Positions 10,812 to 19,400 of a stretch of 64,000 bases of DNA are shown here, in pieces; position 1 is the first letter of the stretch, and each line of letters begins with the position of its first letter. The position numbers were made by a program, and so were the translations under genes. Source of the stretch: Acidobacteriota bacterium (GTDB lineage: Bacteria > Acidobacteriota > UBA6911); NCBI GenBank assembly GCA_012719355.1, contig JAAYAM010000214.1, positions 28,926 to 92,925 of the forward strand, written 5' to 3'. The notes under the pieces were generated by a model that did no database searches, was not told the DNA's origin, and worked only from the letters and a program-made list of their open reading frames with translations.

Positions 10812-11891
10812 ATGGCAAGTGTCTTTAACTTCAACGCAGGGCCTGCCGCAATGCCTCGGGCGGTATTGGAAAAAGCGCAGATCGAGTTGATGGAAAACGC
10901 CGGCACAGGCATGTCGGTGATGGAGATGTCCCATAGATCCAAAGAGTTCAGAGAGATCATCGACAACGCGGCATCGGGAGTCAGAAGACTCCTGAGAGTC
11001 CCTGAGACGCATGCCATCCTCTTTCTGCAGGGAGGAGCAAGCCTTCAGTTCGCGATGGTTCCGATGAATCTGAGGCGTCCGGGGAAGAGCGCTGACTATG
11101 TCGATACCGGCGTCTGGGCATCGAAAGCCATCAGGGAGGCGCAGATCACGGGACGGGTAAACGTCGCATGGAGCGGCCAGGAGGACGGATACTCTCGTGC
11201 GCCGAAACCGTCGGAACTGAGTCTGCGATCAGACGCCGAATACCTCCACATCTGCTCCAACGAGACGATCGGAGGAGTGCAATGGACGGGATTGCCCGAA
11301 ACAGAAGCGCCGATCGTCGCAGACATGTCGAGCGAAATCCTTTCCCGAGTCATCGACGTAAGCAGATTCGGCCTCATTTATGCCGGCACGCAAAAGAATC
11401 TGGGACCATCGGGGCTCGCGATAGTGATAATACGCAAGGACCTTGCCGAACGTGCACCCAAAGACGTGCCCATCATCCTGCGCTACTCAACCCACATCGC
11501 CGACGGCAGCCTGTACAATACGCCCAACACCTGGGGCGTCTACATGGTCAGGCTGATCTGCGACTGGACCGAAGCACAGGGCGGAGTGCGGACAATTCAA
11601 GAGCTGAATGAGAAGAAGGCCGCCGCGCTCTATGCAGCGCTCGATTCCAGCAGTTTCTGGCTCTGCCCGGTCGAAAAGGAAAGCCGCTCCACAATGAATG
11701 TCGTGTGGCGCCTGTCGAGCGAGGCGCTCGAAGACAGGTTCGTCACCGACGCCGAGAAGGAAGGACTTTTCGGCCTGAGGGGTCACCGGATTTCGGGCGG
11801 CATTCGCGCCAGCATCTACAATGCGGTTCCCCCGGAAGCCGTCGACACGCTCGTGTCGTTTATGAAGGAATTCGAGAGAAGAAACGGTTAG
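10812..11891 (+). CDS. serC: Phosphoserine aminotransferase
   Basis: PLP-dependent class V aminotransferase, 359 residues, converting 3-phosphohydroxypyruvate to phosphoserine in serine biosynthesis. The N-terminus FNFNAGPAAMP and the motifs SHRSKEF and LFLQGGASLQFAM are characteristic of SerC. YAGTQKNLGPSG contains the PLP-binding lysine. The length is normal. The ribosome binding site is weak (GGAG about 12 bases upstream). The upstream divergent region has a TATAGT-like -10 box but no convincing -35, so I do not annotate a promoter. It converges on the polyamine operon with only 15 bases between the stops. Confidence 0.96.
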   Translation: MASVFNFNAGPAAMPRAVLEKAQIELMENAGTGMSVMEMSHRSKEFREIIDNAASGVRRLLRVPETHAILFLQGGASLQFAMVPMNLRRPGKSADYVDTGVWASKAIREAQITGRVNVAWSGQEDGYSRAPKPSELSLRSDAEYLHICSNETIGGVQWTGLPETEAPIVADMSSEILSRVIDVSRFGLIYAGTQKNLGPSGLAIVIIRKDLAERAPKDVPIILRYSTHIADGSLYNTPNTWGVYMVRLICDWTEAQGGVRTIQELNEKKAAALYAALDSSSFWLCPVEKESRSTMNVVWRLSSEALEDRFVTDAEKEGLFGLRGHRISGGIRASIYNAVPPEAVDTLVSFMKEFERRNG

Positions 11892-11906
11892 CGGACGACC
11901 CGGAGG

Positions 11907-13043
11907 TCACTCGTTTACGTGTACCACCTTTGCCGGCGGAAATCCGTTGAACCAGGTCGAAGACGCGTGACTGTAGGCGCCGATGTTTTCCGTATAGACC
12001 AGATCTCCCAGCTTCAGGTCCGGCAGCGCTTCGGCCTGAGAAATGGTGTCAAGCGCGTCGCAGGTCGGCCCGAAGACCGCGGAGATCTGTTTGGGTCCTT
12101 TCCTGAACGACTTGATCTCGTATTGGCAGTGATCGAACAGTATCCCGGAATACGTGTGGTAGATGCCGTCATTGATGTAATAGCAGGGTTTGCCGTCACG
12201 TTCCGATTTTCCGATCACCTCGGCAACAAGTGTCGCCGCGCTTCCGACCATGAATCTGCCCGGTTCGGCTAGAATTTCCAGTTCTTTCGGAAAAAGCCGG
12301 TCGAGCTCCCGCCGGAGGATTCGCGCTAATTCCCGGAAAGGCCTGACATGCGGATCATAGCGCACCGGAAATCCGCCTCCGATGTCGAGCAGCTTCAGGC
12401 TGTATCCGCGCGTCTGCGCTTCTTCCATTATTGCAGCTGAAGTCGAAAGCGCCTGGACGTAGTTTTCGAAATTGGCGCACTGGCTCCCCACATGAAACCC
12501 GAGACCCTCAACCACGAGCCCGGCATCGGAAGCCATGGCGATCAGATCCACCGCTTCGGCTGGAGAAGCGCCGAACTTGCTCGACAATTCGACCATCGAT
12601 CCCGTGTTGGGAACGCGGATCCGCAAGGCGAGTCCCGCATTGGGCGCATACCTGCGGATCTTCGTTATCTCCTCGCTGTTGTCAAACGCGACAAGCGGTT
12701 TGTACTGATCCAGCTCCTGCAGCGTGCGCCTGTCCTTGATCGGATTCGAGTAGATAACCTTGTCCCAGATGTAATTCTGGCGTTCTTCGGCCGGCAGGTC
12801 GCGGATGTTGTCGTAGACCAGGTTGAATTCGGCTATTGAAGCCACATCAAAGCTTGAGCCGATCACAAAGAGTGTTCGTATGATCGCAGGATCGGAGTTC
12901 GCCTTGACAGCATAGTAAGGGTGCACCCGTGGAAGATATCGCCTGAACTCCGCGTAGTTCCTGCGTATCGCATCATGATCGACGACAAAGATGGGCGTGC
13001 CGTGAGTGTGCGCCAGTTCTTTCAATAGCGATAATCTGATCAT
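11907..13043 (-). CDS. ODC-fold PLP amino acid decarboxylase
   Basis: Fold-type III PLP decarboxylase of the ornithine/lysine/diaminopimelate family, 378 residues. The PLP lysine lies in PYYAVKANSDP. GLGFHVGSQC, the glycine-rich phosphate loop LLDIGGGFPVRYD and AEPGRFMVG follow, and the C-terminal GPTCDALDTI supplies the cross-dimer active-site cysteine typical of ornithine decarboxylase. The short length and the CDALD motif favour ornithine or lysine decarboxylase over diaminopimelate or carboxynorspermidine decarboxylase. It is the last gene after speB and the DHS-like gene, so a role in diamine or polyamine supply is likely. Exact substrate specificity cannot be read from sequence. Confidence 0.85.
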   Translation of the reverse strand: MIRLSLLKELAHTHGTPIFVVDHDAIRRNYAEFRRYLPRVHPYYAVKANSDPAIIRTLFVIGSSFDVASIAEFNLVYDNIRDLPAEERQNYIWDKVIYSNPIKDRRTLQELDQYKPLVAFDNSEEITKIRRYAPNAGLALRIRVPNTGSMVELSSKFGASPAEAVDLIAMASDAGLVVEGLGFHVGSQCANFENYVQALSTSAAIMEEAQTRGYSLKLLDIGGGFPVRYDPHVRPFRELARILRRELDRLFPKELEILAEPGRFMVGSAATLVAEVIGKSERDGKPCYYINDGIYHTYSGILFDHCQYEIKSFRKGPKQISAVFGPTCDALDTISQAEALPDLKLGDLVYTENIGAYSHASSTWFNGFPPAKVVHVNE

Positions 13044-13052
13044 GACCTGTCG

Positions 13053-14210
13053 CTACAGCGTCTTGTTATTCTTCCAGTACTCGGTTGTGACCAGTTCCAT
13101 GATCTTCGGGAGCTTGTCATACAGGCGTTTATGTTTCCTCGGCTTTACCTTGGACATGGCGTAGTGCGCGAGGAGCGGGAACGCTACAGTCGAATCGACG
13201 TAGCAGACAACCGCATCGGGAAGCTGGGTCGGATCGACCTTGCCCCAGGTCACCGCCTCGTGCGGAGTGGCGCCTGAAAGCCCTCCGGTATCGGGCCGGG
13301 CATCGGTGAACTGGATGAAGTAATCATGCCCTTCTTCTTTCACGCGCAGCACCTCCTGGATCTGAGGTTCTGTCTGCAGCGTGAAATTCTTGGGAGATCC
13401 GCCACCGATCAGCAGCGTCCCCGTCTTCTGGCCCGAGCGCTTGGCGTCGAGCACGATGCCGGTGGTTTCATTGACGTCCCGCGACGGATTGATGCGTAAT
13501 CCGTTATCTCGCAATTCGAGGCCCGCGATGTTCATCCCGATCGTCGAATCGCCCGGAGACGGACAGTAGCATGGAACTCCTGCACGATAGGCGGCGGCGA
13601 GTACCGAGCTGTTCTCGCGTCCCGTCTGCTTCTCGAATTCTGCACAATACTTGCCCAGGAGATAGTGCAGTTCGGCCGTTCCCATCTCATGTTGGAACTC
13701 GGGCTGCATCAGCACCTGCCGCAGAACGTGGTCCGTCGCCATCAGAACATCGTTGTAATCGAGCAGGATGTCGTAGATACGGACAACCCCGAGTTTCCGG
13801 AGTTCCGGATCCGGGGAGAAAGGAGATCCACGGAACAGCGGCATGTTCATCGCGTGGTGCATGTCGTGATACAGGTTCGCCCCGGTGGAAACGATCCAGT
13901 CAATGAAGCCCGCGTTGATCAGAGGCACGATTACACCGGAACCGAGTCCGGCTGGAGTCATGGCACCTGAAAGGCTCATCCCGACCGTCACATTGGGTTT
14001 GAGCATTTTTTCAGTAAACAGCCGGCATGCTTCCTGCAGCCGTCCCGCGTTGTACGCAAGAAACGTGTTGTCGATCAGCTCCGCCAGCGGTTCCTTTCCT
14101 GTAACCGGATTCGGGAGAATTCGTTGTCCCCGCAGGAACTGCTGCTTTCCCTTGGAAAACTTGTGCGGGTATTTGCTGACAAATCTCTTGGGAAGCTTCA
14201 CTTCGCCCAT
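13053..14210 (-). CDS. Deoxyhypusine-synthase-like protein
   Basis: Member of the deoxyhypusine synthase family, 385 residues. In eukaryotes and archaea this family transfers aminobutyl from spermidine to eIF5A; bacteria lack that target. The key C-terminal motif SGATPHEAVTWGKV is conserved and contains the lysine that forms the enzyme-imine intermediate. It is followed by AVVCYVDSTVAFPLLAHY, as in true DHS. The N-terminal region has VGMSLSGAMTPAGLG and the NAD-binding STGANLYHD. In bacteria such proteins are candidates for homospermidine synthase-like activity. The position between agmatinase and an ODC-fold decarboxylase supports polyamine chemistry. It overlaps speB by 13 bases. Confidence 0.88.
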   Translation of the reverse strand: MGEVKLPKRFVSKYPHKFSKGKQQFLRGQRILPNPVTGKEPLAELIDNTFLAYNAGRLQEACRLFTEKMLKPNVTVGMSLSGAMTPAGLGSGVIVPLINAGFIDWIVSTGANLYHDMHHAMNMPLFRGSPFSPDPELRKLGVVRIYDILLDYNDVLMATDHVLRQVLMQPEFQHEMGTAELHYLLGKYCAEFEKQTGRENSSVLAAAYRAGVPCYCPSPGDSTIGMNIAGLELRDNGLRINPSRDVNETTGIVLDAKRSGQKTGTLLIGGGSPKNFTLQTEPQIQEVLRVKEEGHDYFIQFTDARPDTGGLSGATPHEAVTWGKVDPTQLPDAVVCYVDSTVAFPLLAHYAMSKVKPRKHKRLYDKLPKIMELVTTEYWKNNKTL

Positions 14211-15151
14211 TGCTGTTGTCTCCTCTTATCAGTTGCCTTCTTCTTCCCAGCCAGAGCATAGGAGAAAAGCTTGTATACCAGTTTAGCCGCCAGGAAATCC
14301 GGCGCCCGGAAGCCTGGAATCGGGGCCAGTTCCACAACATCAAACACCGGCACACGCCCGGCATTGCCGAAAACGGTGCGTGCAATATCGAGCATTCGTT
14401 CCCATGATATGCCGCCCGGTTCAGGGGTCCCGACGGACGGCATGATTGACGGATCCAGGCCGTCCAGGTCAATCGTGAAAAACACCTGCTTGTTCTTCAC
14501 AAACCTGGCCAGGTCCCGCAGATACTTCCCTGACGGATCGGCCGCCTCCTCCGAGTAAACCGTCTTCACCTGAGAACAGCCGCGCAGGAATGAGGCTTCC
14601 TGGATGGAAAGATTGCGAATCCCGATCTGGAAGACCGGGCAGACATCCAAAATGCGCTTGGCGGCGCACGCGTGACTGTAAGGAGATCCCTCATACTCCT
14701 CACGCATGTCCGAGTGCGCATCGACGTGTACGGCCACAAGCGAATCAGAACCGTCAACCTTCGCCAGTCCCCGCACCACTCCGGCGGAAATCGAATGTTC
14801 CCCTCCGAGCACGCCCAGTACCTCGGGCCTCTGCGGCCCCGACAGGAGTGCGGCGACAGCCGACTCCACCGACTGGATCATCGCTTCGGGAGAGCTATGC
14901 ACAAGATTGAGCGGGAGAGTAGTATGGATACCGTACTCCATCACGGGTTCAGAATCAAACTCCCTATCGTAGAGCTCAACCTGACGGGAGGCCGCGATGA
15001 TCGCCGCCGGCCCTTCACGAGTGCCCGCGCCATAGGAAGTTGTCGCTTCATAGGGTATCGACAGTAACCATCCCCTGGAACGGTCCGGAGCAGAAATCTC
15101 ATCGGGCAGTCCCAGGAAATTCCAAGGAGTCTGGAACAGTTCGTTTGTCAT
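14198..15151 (-). CDS. speB: Agmatinase
   Basis: Ureohydrolase, 317 residues, hydrolysing agmatine to putrescine and urea. The binuclear manganese site is intact: GGEHSIS, VHVDAHSDMR and FTIDLDGLDPS. The sequence FDVVELAP near the C-terminus is also typical. No arginine decarboxylase is visible nearby, so the agmatine source lies elsewhere. No clear Shine-Dalgarno precedes the ATG. It is the first gene of the operon speB, DHS-like, ODC-like, with overlapping and closely spaced genes. Arginase or formiminoglutamase are alternatives within the family, but the polyamine context favours agmatinase. Confidence 0.9.
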   Translation of the reverse strand: MTNELFQTPWNFLGLPDEISAPDRSRGWLLSIPYEATTSYGAGTREGPAAIIAASRQVELYDREFDSEPVMEYGIHTTLPLNLVHSSPEAMIQSVESAVAALLSGPQRPEVLGVLGGEHSISAGVVRGLAKVDGSDSLVAVHVDAHSDMREEYEGSPYSHACAAKRILDVCPVFQIGIRNLSIQEASFLRGCSQVKTVYSEEAADPSGKYLRDLARFVKNKQVFFTIDLDGLDPSIMPSVGTPEPGGISWERMLDIARTVFGNAGRVPVFDVVELAPIPGFRAPDFLAAKLVYKLFSYALAGKKKATDKRRQQQWAK

Positions 15152-15188
15152 GTCAGTGCTTGGATAACTTGGATAATTTGTATGTTGC

Positions 15189-15222
15189 AGCCCCGACGGC
15201 CCTTTACGGATCCGCCGGGGCT
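15189..15222. terminator. Weak hairpin between ilvC and speB
   Basis: AGCCCCG and CGGGGCT form a 7-bp stem, and inner GG/CC bases could add a little. It lies between the end of ilvC and the start of speB (both minus strand). There is no T-run on either side, so factor-independent termination is doubtful. A second small hairpin (GCCAAC/GTTGGC) spans the ilvC stop codon. Confidence 0.3.
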
Positions 15223-15269
15223 CATCAACGAAGGAGGTAAACTATTCTACGGGCGCACCCGCGCCAACG

Positions 15270-16370
15270 TCAGTTGGCAGCCCGACCTACGATCCCCTTT
15301 GTCTTTGACGAGATTTTCTTCGCAGGCTCTTTGGGACGCAAGGTGCGGGTCGCCTTTCCCGCCAGCCACATTTCCGAGTTGGCCATTGCATTCAATTCTT
15401 TTGTCAGCTGCTTCTTGTAATCCCGGCGCCCGCAGCTCTTGAGAACACGCTCAGTCTCTACACCCGAGGCCACGCTTTTGTACAGTTCGTTGAATACCGG
15501 CATCACAGCTTTCTTGAACCTAGGCTTCCAGTCAAGTGCACCGCGCTGTGCCGTGGCCGAGCAGTTGGCGTACATCCAGTCCATCCCGTTTTCCCCGACG
15601 AGCCGGATCAGGCTCTCGGTGAACTCTTCGACCGTTTCGTTGAAAGCTTCGCTGGGACTGTGGCCGCGTTTGCGCAGCACGTCATACTGCGCTTCCATCA
15701 TTCCCGCAATTGCGCCCATCAGAACTCCGCGCTCGCCGGTCAGATCACTGTAGACCTCTTTCTTGAAGGTTGTGGGGAACAGATACCCCGAACCGATCGC
15801 GATGCCGAGCGCAAGACACCTCTCGCGCGCTTTTCCCGTCGCGTCCTGTTCGACCGCAAAACTGGCGTTGATTCCCGCGCCCGACAGGAAGTTGCGACGC
15901 AGCGATGTCCCGGATCCCTTGGGAGCAACCATGACCACGTCAACGTCCTGCGGCGGAACAACACCCGTCTGATCCTTGTAGACTATTGAAAATCCGTGAG
16001 AGAAATAGAGCGTGTCACCAGGTTCCAGCCGTTCCTCGACAATGGGCCAGATCGCCCTCTGGGCTGCATCTGAAACCAGCATTTCGATGACGGTACCCCG
16101 CTCGCAAGCCTCTTCAATGCTGAACAGATCTTTGCCCGGTATCCATCCGTCCTTCCTGGCGCGGTCCCAATCCGCGGGATACTGCTTGGATTGTCCGACG
16201 ATTACTTTGAATCCGTTGTCTTTCATGTTCAAGGCCTGCGCCGGCCCCTGGACGCCGTAACCGATCACCGCGATCGTGTCGCCCTTGAGCACGCTGCGCG
16301 CCTTGGCCATAGTAAACTCTTTTCGAGTGACAACTTCTTCCTTGATGCCTCCGAAGTCAATGAGCGCCAT
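15270..16370 (-). CDS. ilvC: Ketol-acid reductoisomerase, fungal-like type
   Basis: Second common enzyme of valine, leucine and isoleucine synthesis, 366 residues. The NADPH motif is VIGYGVQGPAQALNMKDNG. KGSGTSLRRNF and GYLFPTTFKKEVYSDLTGERG carry the metal-binding region, and GHSPSEAFNETVEEFTESL is in the helical domain. By memory the sequence resembles yeast Ilv5 (SDAAQ, VPPQDVDVVMVAPKGSGT, MDWMYANCSATAQRGALDW) more than the usual bacterial short class I enzyme. The start is preceded by GGGAGG, and a sigma70-type promoter lies about 60 bases upstream. It is separated from the cimA isoleucine gene by about 4.4 kb. Confidence 0.95.
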   Translation of the reverse strand: MALIDFGGIKEEVVTRKEFTMAKARSVLKGDTIAVIGYGVQGPAQALNMKDNGFKVIVGQSKQYPADWDRARKDGWIPGKDLFSIEEACERGTVIEMLVSDAAQRAIWPIVEERLEPGDTLYFSHGFSIVYKDQTGVVPPQDVDVVMVAPKGSGTSLRRNFLSGAGINASFAVEQDATGKARERCLALGIAIGSGYLFPTTFKKEVYSDLTGERGVLMGAIAGMMEAQYDVLRKRGHSPSEAFNETVEEFTESLIRLVGENGMDWMYANCSATAQRGALDWKPRFKKAVMPVFNELYKSVASGVETERVLKSCGRRDYKKQLTKELNAMANSEMWLAGKATRTLRPKEPAKKISSKTKGIVGRAAN

Positions 16371-16428
16371 TTAATACCTTTCCTCCCTCGTTATAATGGT
16401 AGTCCTCTAAGCCAAACGCGGAATGATA

Positions 16429-16457
16429 CTTATAAGTCATTCATACGGCGTGTTCAA
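16429..16457 (-). promoter_or_regulatory. Sigma70-like promoter for ilvC
   Basis: On the minus strand TTGAAC (16457-16452) and TATAAG (16434-16429) are separated by 17 bases. The predicted transcript starts about 50 bases before the ilvC ATG, too short for a leader-peptide attenuator of the kind found at cimA. Confidence 0.55.
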
Positions 16458-16485
16458 GGCGAAAGCGCATCAGACGGGCATCAGA

Positions 16486-16502
16486 CACTGATTTCATCAG
16501 TG
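16486..16502 (-). terminator. Small hairpin after the GAF kinase gene
   Basis: CACTGAT and ATCAGTG form a 7-bp perfect stem with a 3-base loop, about 20 bases downstream of the kinase stop on the minus strand and upstream of the ilvC promoter. It lacks a T-run. Confidence 0.3.
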
Positions 16503-16520
16503 CGTGAGGCTGTCCCGCGA

Positions 16521-18176
16521 CTATGACTTGGAGACTGAATCTGATTCGCCGGTGCAATCAGAGGACAGGCCGGGATTGCCATGCCTGGGACCTGCACGCA
16601 TCAATCCTCCGGTCGGTTTCGCGTGCGAGACCCCACCCTCCCACCCCAACTCAGGATCCGAGATCCTCCCGAGCGGAGCGACGATCGTGCAGTTGGTTCC
16701 GTGCCCGGGAGTACTACTGACTTCGAGTCGTCCGCCCACCAGACCAAGCCGCCCCTTGATGCTGAACAGACCGAATCCGTTCTGCGAATCCTCGGTGTCG
16801 GCTTTCCCCGGATCGAATCCGACGCCCTCATCCGTAACAACAATCTCCACGAGGTTGCCCTTCCCCTTCCGCATCGTTACCTTAGCCGTTTCGGCCCGAG
16901 CGTGTTTGACGACATTGAAAAGGAGCTCACGGGTGGCCTGGAAAAGCAGGACCCGCAGATCCTCGGCCTCAGGTTCAGCCTGCTCGTCCGCGTTTACGGT
17001 CACCGACAATCCGTGGACTGATTCCATGCGCCGGGCCAGATAATGCAGCGCCCGCGCCAGTCCCGCATCGTGGAGAACGGGCGGGCTCAATTCAAACGTG
17101 AGGGAACGGGAGCTTTCAATCGCCTTGTTCAGAATTTCATTCAGCTGAAGCGCCGATTCCCGCAGTTTCGGATCCTTGACGCCGTTCAGCAGCGAATCGG
17201 CACAGAACCTTGCTCCGACAAGGAGTTGTTGAAGATCGTCGTGTATAGCCTGCGCAAGGCGCTTCCGCTCACGTTCTTCCGCGTTCGTCAACTCAGAGGC
17301 GAGAGTGCGCAGCTGAGCTGTGCGCTGCCGCAGGTCCTGCAGCGCCACGTTCAGTTCACACCGGGTGCGCAGAGCGTTGATCCTGAACGCAAGATCACCC
17401 GCCAATTCTCTCAACAGGCGGATCCGGCTGTGTTCAAAGGCAGTGTCGGACGAATCGCATATGACGAGTGCCCCAAAGGCGCGGCCGCCAGCCTTCATCG
17501 GCAAAACTATTGTTGAGCGGCAACTACACCCGGATGGCCGCAGGCAGCACGACTCCCCTCTCGCCGCATAGAACACCCGTGCTTCAGAACCAGCCGCCTG
17601 GTCCATCTCGATTGCTCTGACACAAGCTTCCCCAGGATCGCAGGAAGCGGCACAGACAATGCAGGATTCGTCGTCGCAGCAAAACCCTACCCACGCAGAG
17701 CTGTAGCCTCCCTTAGCCACAAGGATATGGCAGACGCTCGACAAAAGCATTTCTTCTGAAGTCGCGCGCACGACAAGCTTCCGGCATTCAGCCATCAGTT
17801 CGGACGTACGGTTGAGACTCACCCCGGCAATGGCTCGGGCTATGGTGCGCGAAATTGCCCCGAGATCCTTGCGGCCGACAACAGATAACCCTGTTCCCTG
17901 AGCAAGCCCGCCCCTGCGTGTAAGACAGATGACCGGAATCTTTTGGATGAGATGAAGAGCCTGAACTGCCTTCCTTGCTTTTCTGCCCGAAAGGGGAAGA
18001 TCGAGCAATACAATATCGTATTCAGTGTTCTGCAACTGGTTCTGTGCTTCCTCCAGCCCTCGGGTACACGAGATTTCGTACGCCTGCAGAGACGCATACC
18101 TTTGCAGCCGCCTTTTCAGGACAGTGCTGCCATGCAAGCCGCTGACGAGAAGCACTCGGAGCGATCGCGTCATCAT
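16521..18176 (-). CDS. GAF-domain histidine kinase with pseudo-receiver N-terminus
   Basis: Cytosolic sensor kinase, 551 residues, with no membrane segments seen. Residues 1-115 look like a response-regulator receiver (VLLVSG, then DIVLLDLPLSG with Asp59), but the acidic pair normally found at the first strand is absent. Residues about 125-265 form a GAF domain with ten cysteines within residues 166-219 (FCCDDESCIVC, ESCCLRPSGCSC). A coiled linker leads to the HisKA_3 histidine (AQAIHDDLQQLL, His312) and an HATPase domain (ELLFNVVKHA, DEGVGFDPG, GFGLFSIKGRL). The family is that of NarX/NreB-type kinases that pair with LuxR-type regulators, but no partner is adjacent. The cysteine cluster suggests redox or iron-sulfur sensing; that is inference. 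Confidence 0.85.
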   Translation of the reverse strand: MMTRSLRVLLVSGLHGSTVLKRRLQRYASLQAYEISCTRGLEEAQNQLQNTEYDIVLLDLPLSGRKARKAVQALHLIQKIPVICLTRRGGLAQGTGLSVVGRKDLGAISRTIARAIAGVSLNRTSELMAECRKLVVRATSEEMLLSSVCHILVAKGGYSSAWVGFCCDDESCIVCAASCDPGEACVRAIEMDQAAGSEARVFYAARGESCCLRPSGCSCRSTIVLPMKAGGRAFGALVICDSSDTAFEHSRIRLLRELAGDLAFRINALRTRCELNVALQDLRQRTAQLRTLASELTNAEERERKRLAQAIHDDLQQLLVGARFCADSLLNGVKDPKLRESALQLNEILNKAIESSRSLTFELSPPVLHDAGLARALHYLARRMESVHGLSVTVNADEQAEPEAEDLRVLLFQATRELLFNVVKHARAETAKVTMRKGKGNLVEIVVTDEGVGFDPGKADTEDSQNGFGLFSIKGRLGLVGGRLEVSSTPGHGTNCTIVAPLGRISDPELGWEGGVSHAKPTGGLMRAGPRHGNPGLSSDCTGESDSVSKS

Positions 18177-18354
18177 TTTGGGGCTCCAAGGGAAACTGGT
18201 TCATTGTACTACCGTAGCGCCTCTCTTCTGAAGACAAAAGTATGATCAAACATCCAATTGGTGAAACACGCACGATTCGGCATTCCGGCACAATACGGGG
18301 TAACACGCATCCCTGATCTCTGTCACAATGGAGAGAGCTGGTGGAGGAAAGTGT

Positions 18355-19356
18355 ATGAAGGCATACGAAATGAAGAAGTTCGGGTTCGATGGACTGACCG
18401 TCGTCGATCATCCTGTCCCACAGCCTGCAGCCGATCAGGTGTTGGTGAAGATGCACGCATGGTCCCTCAACTATCGCGACCTGATGACGGTGACGGGGAG
18501 CTACAACCCAAGGCTGAAGATCCCGCAGGTCCCGCTGTCGGACGGCGCCGGCGAAGTCGTTGCAGTAGGGCAGGAAGTGAAAAGATTCAAACCGGGAGAC
18601 AGGGTAGCCAATACTTTTTTTGAACGATGGACTTCAGGAACCCAGACCGACGAGCATGCCAGGACGGCGCTTGGAGCGGGAAGGGATGGAGTTCTGGCTG
18701 AGTACGTCGCGCTGCATCAGGACGGACTCGTCACAATTCCGGAACACCTGGACTATGTCGAAGCCGCGACTCTCCCATGTGCGGCGTTGACGGCATGGAA
18801 TGCGGTCGTCATACAGGGGAAAGTAAAGCCCGGCGATTCAGTTCTTACTCTCGGGACAGGTGGAGTCTCCATTTTTGCGCTGCAATTCGCCCTGCTGTGT
18901 GGAGCCCGAGTCATCATAACATCGAGCAGCGACGAAAAACTCAAAAGGGCGGCCGAACTGGGCGCGCACATGATGGTCAATTACAGGAAAGTGCCGGAAT
19001 GGGGAAAACACGTCCGGGAACTCAACGGGCGCGGCGTCGACCTCGTTGTCGAGGTAGGAGGCAAGGGCACGTTCAACCAGTCGGTTGCTGCTCTGAGACG
19101 CGGGGGAACGCTCAGCCTTATCGGAGTCCTCTCGCGTGAGGGCGAGGCAAACATCGTGCCCGTCCTTATGAATGCAATCCGGGTCCAGGGTATCTTCGTA
19201 GGTTCCCGCGAAATGTTCCTTTCGATGACTGAGGCGATCACCCTTCATCGTATGCGTCCCGTGGTAGACAGGGTGTTCCGATTTGAGGAATTCCCCGAGG
19301 CATTGAAGATGATGCAAAAAGGAGGGCATTTCGGCAAAATCTGCATCATGGCGTGA
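18355..19356 (+). CDS. MDR-family NAD(P)-dependent oxidoreductase
   Basis: Medium-chain dehydrogenase/reductase of the quinone-oxidoreductase branch, about 333 residues. The N-terminal catalytic fold has SLNYRDLMTVTG and PLSDGAGEVVAVGQEVKRFKPGDRV. The nucleotide-binding region is VLTLGTGGVSIFALQFA. The structural-zinc cysteine cluster of alcohol dehydrogenases is absent, which argues against a zinc alcohol dehydrogenase. I start at the ATG at 18355, which has GGAGG 7 bases upstream, rather than at 18328. It diverges from the GAF kinase gene. Substrate unknown. Confidence 0.85.
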   Translation: MKAYEMKKFGFDGLTVVDHPVPQPAADQVLVKMHAWSLNYRDLMTVTGSYNPRLKIPQVPLSDGAGEVVAVGQEVKRFKPGDRVANTFFERWTSGTQTDEHARTALGAGRDGVLAEYVALHQDGLVTIPEHLDYVEAATLPCAALTAWNAVVIQGKVKPGDSVLTLGTGGVSIFALQFALLCGARVIITSSSDEKLKRAAELGAHMMVNYRKVPEWGKHVRELNGRGVDLVVEVGGKGTFNQSVAALRRGGTLSLIGVLSREGEANIVPVLMNAIRVQGIFVGSREMFLSMTEAITLHRMRPVVDRVFRFEEFPEALKMMQKGGHFGKICIMA

Positions 19357-19400
19357 CAGCAGCCGGTGGCGGCGGAAAAGAAATCTGGTAAAGTACGGCG

